Assembly: GCA_032158295.1 (NCBI GenBank)
Contig: CM063253.1
Location: forward strand, 6,479,001-6,543,000
Length of the DNA: 64,000 nt
Direction of reading: 5' to 3'
Origin: Pycnopodia helianthoides
Lineage: Eukaryota > Echinodermata > Asteroidea > Forcipulatida > Asteriidae
The position numbers and the translations under genes are program-made. Shown here piece after piece: positions 44,801-56,800 of this stretch. How positions within the stretch are numbered: position 1 is the stretch's first letter; each line of letters begins with the position of its first letter. Under the pieces are notes generated by a model, which saw nothing but the letters and a program-made list of their open reading frames with translations, had not been told where the DNA came from and did no database searches.

Positions 44801-47800
44801 GGTAGTGGGATAAATACTCCCCTGCACCAGTCTCTTGGCCATTGTTCCGTCTCCCAGATTTGGATCGTACAATGTAGTTTCCACAGAAGAGTAATGCCAT
44901 CATCTCCAGTTGCTTTCCATATTTCAGCGGGGATGTTATCGACACCTGGAGCTTTACCCATTCTTAAATTTTTTTTGATTGCCCATTCCACCTCTGCTTT
45001 CAATGGTGGTGGTTCTTTTTTCAATGTTTTTAGGAACAGGTATCGGTGTGTCCTGTTCCTCGTCTTGGTTTGTGTATAGGACTTTTGCTGCAGTATTCTT
45101 CCCATCTCTTTTTGATTTCGTCAGCCTCAGTGAGCGTTGTGCCATTTTTGTCATTTATCACATCCGTTCTCACTTTTGATTGTCCAGTTATGTCATTCAG
45201 TAGTTTGAAAACTCTGCCAGGATTGTGCTGCTCTTTCTCCGTTTCCTCACGATTTGCTTCTAGAAACACAGCTTTGTCCTCCTTTGCCCCTTTTTCTGAA
45301 TCTTTTGTTGAGATCTCGCCATTTCTGTTGACCCCCTGATGATTTGGCTTTTCGTCGTGCGTCCGCAAGATTGAGTGTTGGCGGAGATCCAAGGTTGTTT
45401 GAGTTTCCGTTTTTCTTTGAGCAGCTTGATTCACAATCTCCTTCATGTTCTCCCACAGTTCATTCGGCATTTGTTCTTCCTCTGCCGATTCCAGAAGTGC
45501 AGAGAACCTGTTGCTTACTTCTACCCCAAACTGTCTCAGAATCCGCTCGAAATCACATCTTGTTGGTGTTTGTTAGTTTCTTCTGGAATTTCAGCCTCAT
45601 TTTCACATGTGCGATCAGCATTTGATGGCCGCTTGCACAATCCGCGCTCGGTCTAGTTTTCACATTATGGATCAGTGATTGCCCTCTTCGTTGGTTTCTG
45701 GCTCTATCCCCAGGACTAATCCAAGTAAACAGTCGTCTGGGGTGGTGTTGAAAGAGTGTGTTGCCAGTGACGAGCTTGTTTGCTCTGCAAAAGTCAATAA
45801 TTTTCTCTCCTTGTTCGTTCCTACATGTATCTCCCAGGCCGAATTTCCCCACAGTATTACTTTTCTGGTCTGTCTGGCCAACTTTAGCATTTAAAAATCC
45901 CCTATTATCATGGTTACATCTCTTCGAGCGGTGTTGTCCAGTGTGTGTTGGAGTTCATCATAAAAAGGATCTCTATCCTTTTCCGTTGAGTTTGAGGTGG
46001 GAGCATACACCTGAACCAGTGTGATATTCACTGGATGTGCGTTCTGTCTGATAGTGATGGTTCTTTCGCTGATGGGACTTGTAGCCTAGAATTGTGTTGG
46101 CAGTTGATTTTGCTATAATAAAACCAACTGCGCTTTGCTTTCGCCCTCCATCTTTCCCAGAGTATACCATGACACAGCCTTCTCAGGGCTCGAAATTAAC
46201 AATGGACCACAGACCCAAGGCCAGTGTTTTTTGTGCTGGGCCAGTAAACTTGTGACCGGACAAGTCCGGAAGTCTTCTGTTTTCAAATAATAATACCTCA
46301 CCTTTTCTTTTGATTCTGCTGAGTATGAAAGTTTTACCCATAAGACAAATGCAATCAATCTTCTCTTAGTGTTTGTTCAATTAAAAACAGTTAAATTGTG
46401 ACGCTGTGTACTTTCTATTTTGGTTCTGGTTTTGTAACAAATTTTCTGGTCCAGTAAAAGTTTTGAGCTACAAGCCCTGCAGTCTTGTGGATTTTCCCAC
46501 AAAATTCGAGCCCTGCTTCTTCTTCAGTTGTAAGCCTGCCTTAAGTCCTAACCACCAGGGCCCAATTTCATAGAGCTGCTTAAGCAGAAAATATTGCTTA
46601 ACAATTTTCTGCTAAACAGAAATCAGCAGGATACCAGTCACAAATTGTACATGTGACATGGTAGTTTGGCCGGTAACCGTATTCTGGTAAGCATAATTTT
46701 GTTGTGCTTAGCTACTTTTTGTGCTTAAGCTGTACTATGAATTTGGTAATGACGGCATAAAACCTTTTTTTTACAGGCTTGTAATTATAACTTTTTATGT
46801 TTTTATCCTCAATTTCTTTATAATTCCTATGTAAAAGTGGACTTGTATTTGTAAGTGATTGTTTAAAATGTCCCCAGAACTTTAAAAAGTGATTTACGCC
46901 AAACAACCGAAATTGGAGTTTTTTGTACGAACCTTGTTGCACTGATGCGACGGCTTGTTCCCTGAAGTTAACATAGATCTTAATATTTCACTTTCTGGCA
47001 CATTTGACTTCTTCTCCGGCCTGATGATTTTTGTTATATTTCACCTTACCTGCATTTAGATTATTTTGTCCATATTCCTTATCAGTTTGGTATCAACTTT
47101 ATCTTCTTTCACTGCAGGGCTCAAATTTGGGGGGGGGGGAATCCACAAGACCACAAGGACTTGTATCTCAAAATGTTTACTGGACCAGAAATAATATTAC
47201 AAGACCAGATTCAAACTGAGAAAAGACTTCCTTGCACAGTTTAACTTGCATTTAATTGAACAAGCACTGAGACGTACATGTATAAGAGAATATTTACCTC
47301 ATTTGTCGTTAAGGGTATTAAATATATTTCAAATCATCACTCAAAGTCAATATTTGAACATAATTTGTTTCTGTTCAAGATATTATACATGTAGAGTGAG
47401 GTGCGTGAATTGTTATTGAGTGGAAAACACAAGACCGCCAGACTTGTCCGGTCATGAGTTTACCAGCCCAATGCTAAAATCACTGGCCTCGGGCCTGCGG
47501 TCCTGTGTCAAATTCGAGCCCTGTCACTAGATGCAGTTTCAGCTGCCTTTGTGTATAACTTGTAAATTTGACTTCTCATGCCTCCCAATGATTTGCTCTG
47601 TACTGATTTTCGAATCAATCTGGTACTTTTTCTTCATGTATTTCCTACCCTTTGCCTTCCTTGCTTCTCTGTGATACGCAATATCAGTTTTGTGTTTTTC
47701 ACTTTCATTTTGCCTATTCTGAGAATCGGTAACATGAGCATCGTCAATCTTACTCTCACTGTGTCTTTTCATCAACATTTCTTTCTGTGCTTGTCTTTTT

Positions 47801-50800
47801 TTTTTAAATCAAACCTAATGTACATCTTCTCTTTTCAGGTTTAAAGTGTTTGTTATCACAGTTCATTGCTCCAGTCTTGTCCTTTTGGGGTTCAACCTTT
47901 TATTTCCTGTGTTTGATTTACACTTGACTAGTCTGTACATGTTTATATCAGGGTATTTAGCAAGGTACAATGTGCAGGAACATGTATGGACATGTCAAGG
48001 TGTGCACTGTACTTATATTTTCACCGCATTTTACTGTGTGTTCCACCTGTTGCATTTGTGTAATTGTGCGATAAAAAAATGCCTTTGGTTGATGTGGATT
48101 GCTGATACTGTTTGCTGTTTGTGACATGGTTTATTTTAGGCTTCTTCAAAGTACATTGACAGCTTTAGTGAAGCCACAATAGTCACAACACTCTGCATTG
48201 GCATTTTTTAGAAGACTAGCTTTGTTTCTAATCTCTGTGCATCCCATGGTCATCTATTCATGGATTTACAGTGTGTGGAGGGTCATTGTGAAAGATCCCG
48301 CAATGCACACCATGCAGGGGCCGGTGACATTTTTAGGCACATTCAGGACACAGTTCATCCATGTGGTCAAGTTGTTTTTTGTTTTCACTCTTCATTGGCT
48401 TCCTGGAAAATGGACCTTGACAAGGCTCACCACATACCAAGGAGTTTAGCGTACATTGTCTTTTGAAAACTGCTATGGGCTTGTAAACACCACTTCTCAA
48501 CTTGCCCTGTGCAACCTACATGTGTACTTGTTTATAATGATTATATTTCTTCCTTTTCAGGTTTGACTGATAATTTTTAAAATCGTGTCCATTTACGTTT
48601 GAGTTTGTGAATCATAATATAACTTCGTCTGACCATTAAAGGCAAAGTATACCTTTGGTTTTTTGGAACCATCGATCGTTTTAATCCATGTAGATTTATG
48701 TACATGTACAATAAAACTATCCTGTGGAAATTTAATTTCAAAAGGTGGTAGCGTTTTTGAGATATCGCCAATTTCCACGCAGGAAGAATAATCCGTAATT
48801 GCAATAGGCCTACACAATCTGAGAAATGTTTCATGCATGATCATTTCTCGGATGGCATGCTGTTTTAAATACTTTTCTTGAACCAAAGTTGTGACCCCAC
48901 AAAAATGGCAGACCGTGTTAGTTCACAAAGTAAAAGGAAAACCACACAATATTTTGAGGCATATTTGTGTGGATCTTTATATTTTACTTGTAAAACATCT
49001 TTCCAACCATATACTCATTTCATAACTAACGCTTCCAATGCTTTTTTTTCATAGCCCAAAGCGCCCAAACCAAGGCAACATGTCCCTTTAAGTTTAAGCG
49101 CTGATGGCTAGCTGGCATTCGTGTACATTTGTTCAATCATGGAGGTACATGTAGAATTAGAATGGTTCAATGTACATGTACAGTACATTGTATTTGTACA
49201 ATGTACTTTGCACTAATGGCTAGCTACATGTATGTGAAAAGACCCACTCCAGACCCAGTGCAGTAGTAGTGCAACGAATTTGATCTACTGTACCATCATC
49301 TACCCTGCTAAATTCTTGCTATGGACTGGGCTTGCACTACATGTATAGAAATGTCAAGGCCATGTACAACCCTGCTAATTTTGTTTTTTAGTTGACTGCT
49401 CAGGGCAGCGAAATGTAGCAACTTTGATTATTTGACGCACTTGGTGGCATACTCGGCAGGGGTAAAGGTTAAATAGTAAAGGATGTCATTGTTGTTTGGA
49501 AGTGATAAATACACATGATACCTTTAAGTTCTCAATTTGAACATGTGACCTTACAACCATCTACATGTTGCTACCATCATGGAGGAATAAGTATTCATCC
49601 ATGCTACCATAGAGCCTGAGGTTCTATGTTACTACCAACCAGGGCTAGAATTTTTTTGGGGGGGGGGGGGAAACACAAGACCGCAGGGCTTGTAGCTCAA
49701 AATATTTACTGGACCGGAATTATGAGTTCAAGACCAGAATTTAAGTTATAAAGAAAAAATGCCTACACAGGTTAATAATTGAACTGTTTGAATTTGAAAA
49801 AGCACTAAGGGAAGACCATTTTTATATTATGGGTAAGTAGTCTTTGATAATCGACAGAATTGTATTTATCAGACTGAAAGTCAACATTTTAACACAAACA
49901 CAAGACTGCCGGACTTGTCCGGACATGAGTTTACTGGCCCGATGGTAAAATCACTGGCCTCGGGCCAGCGGTCCAGTGTCAAATTTGAGCCCTGCTAACC
50001 GTAAAAATTTCATTAAAATGGTCATGTACATGTTATAAAGGGGGGCTGTCATCATGATCATACAAATGTAGAAGGTCTGTGGCTGTACATAGAATTACAA
50101 TGCCTGAACTCTAACCCAGTTTACTGTATGGTGTGGTGCACTGACTGTCACCATGGTCACATCCTCAAAGGGTAACTGTCATTATATTGTGATGTAATCA
50201 GCCAGCGTGTGCATAATGTGCAGTTAACTGGGTTATGAATTGTTAAAGGCACTTTCGGTAATTACTCCTCAAGTCGCTGACCATAGAAACTTACTAGGTA
50301 AAGAGCACTGGAGAGCTGTTGATATTATAAAACATTGTAGTTTCAGAAAAAAAAAAGGTAATTTTTCACACCAAAATTTAAATCTGAGAAAGGCCTCAGG
50401 GCATGAAGCCTGTCTCAGACATCTGAATATCACACAATTCTGTGCAACAAGGGTGTTTTTTTCTTTCATTATTTTCTTGCAAGACCAATTGAGCCCAAGT
50501 TTTCACAGAGTTTGTTATTGTACGCATATTGTTGTGATACACCAAGTGAGGATTACTAGCCTTTGACATTTACCAAAAGTATATCCTGCCTATACATGTA
50601 AGTACATATTTCCATAAGCAGCCACAGGCCTTCTAAGATCATGACAACAGTCCCCCTCAAAATTTAATGAAAACGAACAAAATAGTTCATGCTTTGTCTC
50701 GGGTATTGTGCACACACTCTCATTGATTGCAGCAATTTCTCAACTTTGGCAATATTCCAACAGCTTTATTCCACGTATTGCATCTCTTTGGAACTCCTTG

Positions 50801-53800
50801 CCTGGTGCAGGATTCCCTCCATCCTACAATCTAGACTGTTTTAAGAGGAATACAATTACTGCCTTCAGCTCCCCTGAGTTATTTTCATCTTGTTTTCTTC
50901 ATGTACATGTAGCCTCTATACCAAAAGTGGCTTTTAGCCTTGTTTGGGGCAAAATTTACATCAATAAAAAATTAAAATATATTTTAGATCCCACTATTTC
51001 TCTGGAGTATTAATACTGGTGTGATGAACTTATTAATTTTTTCTCAAGGAGATTGTCAACCACTCAGGTTGTAAAATACCTGATCTACACTGCAGACCAG
51101 GGCCCAATTTCATAGAGCTGCTTTTAAGCACGAAATGTAGCTAAGCATAATGAAGTTATGCTAACCAGAACAAGGATACCAGCAGCCAAAATACCATGTC
51201 ACATGCACCATTTGTGACCGGTACCCTGCTCATTTCTTCTGAGCAGTAATTTGTTAAGCAATATTTTCTGATTAAGCAGGGTTTGGCCTTAACTTTTTTT
51301 CAGTGACTGGTTAGCAGTGACCAGTTAGCTCTTGGGTCCTTTCAATAGTCCATTACTTGATATCACATAGGGATGTTTTGCAACACTTAACTAGCCGGAT
51401 GGATTGGTCCTCTAGGCCCAATTTCATAGAGCTGCTTAAGCTAAGCTCAAAGGGTAGCTAAGCACAACAAAATTATGCTTACCAGAATAAGGTTACTGGC
51501 CAAAATACCATGTCACATGTACAATTTGTGACTGGTATCCTGCTGATTTCTGCTTAGCAGAAAATTGTTAAGCAATATTTTCTGCTTAAGCAGCTCTATG
51601 AAATTGGACCCTGGTGTTTTAACTGGTATTTTGCCAGCAACATGAACTACATGTACATGTAGATATTAATTTCATTTTTCACTTTTTCTGTTTCAGGACC
51701 CAGTATCAGGAAAGTGTTTTTTTGGCCAGCAGAACACAAGGGAGAACACTGTGTAGATTTGTCAATGTCCAACATAAACTACATGTACATAGACCTATTA
51801 ATTTTATAATTCACTTGTTCTGTTTCAGGACCCAGTAGGCCTATCAGTAAAGTGAATTTTGGTGAGCAGACCACAAGGCAGAATGCTGTGTAGGTTTGTC
51901 AATGTCCGACATGAACTACATGTAGATATTAATTTTGTTATTCACTTGTTCTGTTTCAGGACCCAGTATCAGTAAAGTGTGCTCACAAAGTAGTCCACCT
52001 TATCATCCAATAAATGGTAAGTCAATGTTGATGAAAGCTGACTATTTCTTGTTGAAGGTAGGTCCAATACACCTACATGTACATACATGTAATACAGCAG
52101 AGCTGCCAACTCTCCCTGATTCTGCAGAAAGTTCCCTGAAAAAATAAACCATTCTTTCCATATTTTGATGGACAAGTTTGAAAATCTTCCTGATTAAAGG
52201 AACTTTTTCCCTTTAATGTTGAATGCAATTTTAAATATCTCCATGATTAATGTACACAATCTCCCTGATTGCAAGATGCAAATGTTTTCCGCTCTGATAC
52301 AGTGCAATATGTGATGCGATCAAGCTAAATGAGTCGTTTGTCGGTAAATGCATTATTGAATAACAGGCCAAATTACGTCGACAGGGGTGTACATTTCTAT
52401 ACATCTCTTGGTGTTTCGACTTCCATAACTTTTGAACCAAAGGTGGTATCATACACAGGGTTTTCATATTCTTAAAGCTGAGATTGTACTTCTTTCAAAT
52501 AGATAAAAAACCAACAAATTTACAAGGGTCGACAAAAGACTCATTTAGCTTGATCGCATCACATTTACACTTGTGTTTTTTTGTAAACATCTGGGGATCA
52601 GAGGTCGCATCAATATGGCACATTAAAAAATTGAAGAACATTTCCTTGTTTACTTTTAGTGCAAGAACAGTGTTAAAATGACATATGGGCCCAATTTCAT
52701 AGAGCTGCTTAAGCAGAAAATATCACTTAACGATTGCCTGCTAAGCAGAAATGAGCAGGATACCAGTTACAAATTATTAGTATGGAATCAGGTTGGCTGG
52801 GTGGTATCTTCCCCTGCCTTTCAGTCACCTCTTCAGCCACGAGTCCCACCTCAGACCGGGCGCCTTGCACGATGTGGATTGGGGTTTCCCAGTCCCTACC
52901 CAGGGCCCAATTTCATGGCTCTGCTTACTGCTGAACTCTGCACTCATGGCATGTACGGCCCCCCAAACATTGTTTGCTTTACAGGGAACCAACCCTAAGA
53001 GCAAAATCCCAAGGTAAGCAGAGCCATGAAATTGGACCCTGGTTATGCTGTGTCCCCCCCCCCACCCCCCAGTGAGGTTTTCCTTCCACACCTAAAAACT
53101 GAACGTCTTCTTGTCTCCTGTTCATCTTGTTAGTGGCGCTTGCACTGTTTGAATATCATTATTTATTGGTTTAAAGGCCCTGTACACTATTGGCAAGATC
53201 GAAAAACACAAATGTTCACGGATTCACACATAACTTACATGATTTCAAGTAAGTAATGGTAGAAAGGGTGCCTTACAATATTTCTGCCTGAAATGCTATC
53301 GTTTCTGAGAAGTGAGTAAAACAGTAGTTTTTATCACGCGTGATAAAAACTCGATGTTTGAAAAAACAGAAAACGCATAAGGTCTCTTTTCACTATTTTC
53401 TCGTGACCTCGATGACCAATTGAGCTCAAACTTTCACAGGTTTGTTTGTTCATGCATATATTGAATCACACAAAATGTGGACACTGATTTTGAGCTGTTA
53501 CCAAAAGTGTACAATACCTTTAATGATCCGCTGTTCTATTGGGCAGCCGTACATGCACATGCCATGAAGCTGGATTGAACCAATATTTTTTTAAACAAGA
53601 CAAAAAACAAAAGTCACAGTAATTACATGTACAGGTGTGTATAGACCATGTGAACTTTGTTTACAATAAGTGTGACCTTGTACATTCTTTGAGTATTCTG
53701 GCAGGCAAGATACTACACTGGTCGTATGGGAAAGTTGACATTTTGTGTCATAATTTCCACATAAAACCAAGAGTTATGAAAGTAAAAGCTGGACAAGTTT

Positions 53801-56800
53801 TGAGATGTGCCCCCTTTCATCATATCAAAAGTTGATAAGAATTAGACAGTGCAATCTCCATAAAATATAAGATTTTATGCCTTCTTCCATTGAGCTGTGC
53901 ACAAATCGTGCGTGCAGGAAGTCCAGGCTCTGTGGCTCTTTTGTAAGCATGTGATGTCACAGGTCACATCATCTATTGGGCAGCCGTACATGCACATGCC
54001 ATGAAGCTGGATTGAACCAATATTTTTTTAAACAATACAAAAAACGAAAGTCACAGTAATTACATGTACAGCTGTGTATAGATGAAAGTACATGTAAACA
54101 AAGCAATATAGATTTTACATTACAATTAACATGAGGAAGTTAAACAATGTAAATGTATTACACACATGTCATATTGTAAAGCTGTCTTACAATTTGGATT
54201 ATTAAACGGGTTACACTTTCAAGTCACATTCACATAAACCCCTTTTTTATTTGTTTTGAATGAAAATATGTTTTTAATTTCATGGTGTTGAAGATCTGAA
54301 GGTACATGTATATCCCTTGCTTTACAATTACCATGACCTAGCTTTCACCCCCCCCCCAAAAAAAACATTCAAGCTCGAGCATAAAGGCCATTTGTAATAA
54401 AGCTTTAGTTTTGTCCATGTTCACCCTCCATACCTAAGCGCACCATCATCAATGATGGTAAAATAAAATAAGGTTGCTATTATGCAATCTCTTCAAGCTG
54501 GAGTTGAAAGATCCGAAATTTCAAAGACCTACGGAGCGACCATTATGGTTGTTTGCAAAAAAGTGTTTGAGATTGCAGATCACACTGTGGAAAGAAAGAC
54601 CAAGAGCTTTCACATTTATTGGCTGATCTTAATGATTTTTAGATAATACGAAAGGGAATTCAATAAGTAAGAACTTTTGTATTTACTTATTTTGCTGTAA
54701 AACAATATCTTTAAGGAGATACATGCAATAGAGTTTTTAAAAATGACCTTTGAACGAAAGCTTTCTGTGTGTAAGAATGTCTGCTTTGGCTTGAGTGGTC
54801 AAACAATGCGGTCACCAGCGGTTGTTAATGTCCAAACAATTCTGTAACGAAAGAGTTAATGCACCTTACCAGGGATGAGAAATTTCAGGCTTTTACCAGA
54901 ATACAGACTGTTAGCAGCTTATTTTCTTCAGATAAAAAAATATCTGCTCTTTGATGTACATCTCTAGCAATAAGGATATTGTTCCAAAAGCTCTTTAAAA
55001 TCTCCAAGGGCTATCAAAATGGGAATTTCATTATTTCAACACACTTCCTGATCTGGATTCAAGTTTCAACCTTTTTTTGACAGCAATGACTCTCCAGAAA
55101 AAGAACTCAATGCTCTTTGATCTACTTCTCTTGCTTAGTGTGAGGATATTTTTTCCAGAAGCTCCTTGAAATCTCTAACTCCAAGGGCCATTAAGGTGGA
55201 AATGTAATCATTTCAACACGTATACTTCCTAAGATCTGGGCCAAATTTCATAGCGCTGCTTATCGGCCGATTCTGTGCTTACTGTGCGAGTTTTCATTTC
55301 ATACTGCTGCTAACCGTAAGCGAACGAAAAGGGCATGCTAACCTTAAAATGCTTACTGTATGAAAATGAATGACGTAACAATGCAAATCCATGGTGAACA
55401 CGCAAGCTGGCATGAAAATTAGCTTACGGTTAACACGTTGACTGCCCCCTGCGAGTATATTCATAGTAACAGGTTAGACGGAGTATACTCGTGGAGAATG
55501 AAAGGGCTTTGAATTGTTATTTAAATACACTGGCATCACTGAGCACGCAACACATACGCTTCCTGGCAGTGGTGAGGACATCGACCTTAGAATGTGCATG
55601 TAAATTTATTTTTTTTTTTTTTGGGGGGGGGTATATCACCTATTTGGTATGCACGCATGCGCATCGCACTTATGCGCACATGCGCACCGCTTTCGGCAAA
55701 TGGGAACGTACTACAAATAAAATGACCGGCAGTCATCGTGTTACATAAGCAGCGCTATGAAATTGGCCCCTGGATCCAAGTTTCAGACCTTTTAGTCAAC
55801 ATTGACTCACCCCTGATCTGGGCCCAATTTCATAGAGCTGCTTAAGCAGAAAATATTGCCTACTAAGCAGAAATGAGCAGGATACCAGTCACAAAATGTA
55901 CATGTGATATGGTAGTTTGGCTGGTAACCTTATACTGGTAAGCATAATTTTGTTGTGCTTAGCTACTTTTTGTGCTTAAGCAGCTCTATAAAAATTGGGC
56001 CCTGGCATTAGTGTGTTTTTTTATTACTACAAGAGTTTTAACCTATAATGAGTTCCCCCCTTTTTTCACCCTCGGCCTTTAACAGGACAAATGCTACTCT
56101 GTAACCAGGCAACGCTCGGGGAGTACACAAGCATTATACAGTGGTGGAGCTTCCGTCCCTCCTCGCCGCAGATGACCTGCGTTTTGTTCTACACGTCAAA
56201 CGCCATGACGACACAGCACCGGACGGAGACGTTCCGGGAAGCGAACATGTCCATGAACGGCTCCTGGTTAGTGAAAGGGGACATTTCCGATGTGGTCATG
56301 GAGTGTGGTGACGGCAATAATAATGCTCCTCAGTCTGTGGGAATTGTTAAAAAGACACAAGAAGGTGAGAGGAAACAAGAGACATGAGTTTGAGTTCATC
56401 TCCCTCCCCCTCCCTGTCCTCCTCATTCCCACATCACTTTAAAAAACAAAACTAACTCACAAGGCCGAACGGCCACTTTAATGGTATTGTACACTTTTGG
56501 TAACAGCTCAAAATCAGTGTCCACATTTTGTGTGATTAAACATATGCATGAACAAATTGGTCATCGAGGTCACAAGAAAATAGTGAAAAGAGATCTTATG
56601 TTTTCTGTTTTTTCAAATTATCGCGCGGGATAATTACTATTGTTTGACTCGTTTCTCAGAAACGATAGCATTTTAGGCAGAAATATTTTAGGGAACCCCT
56701 TCTACCATTACTTACTTTAAATCATGTAAGTTATGTGTGAATCTGTGAACATTGTGTTTTTTTATCTTACCAATAGTGTACAATGCCTTTAAGGTGAGGG

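Noticed and set aside
42555..56364. Calling the orphan receptor a PD-L1/B7 homologue
   Set aside because: The C-W spacing recalls Ig domains, but the LPGLQMGAQYIIQ segment and strand pattern fit FN3 better. Position next to PLGRKT alone is not enough.
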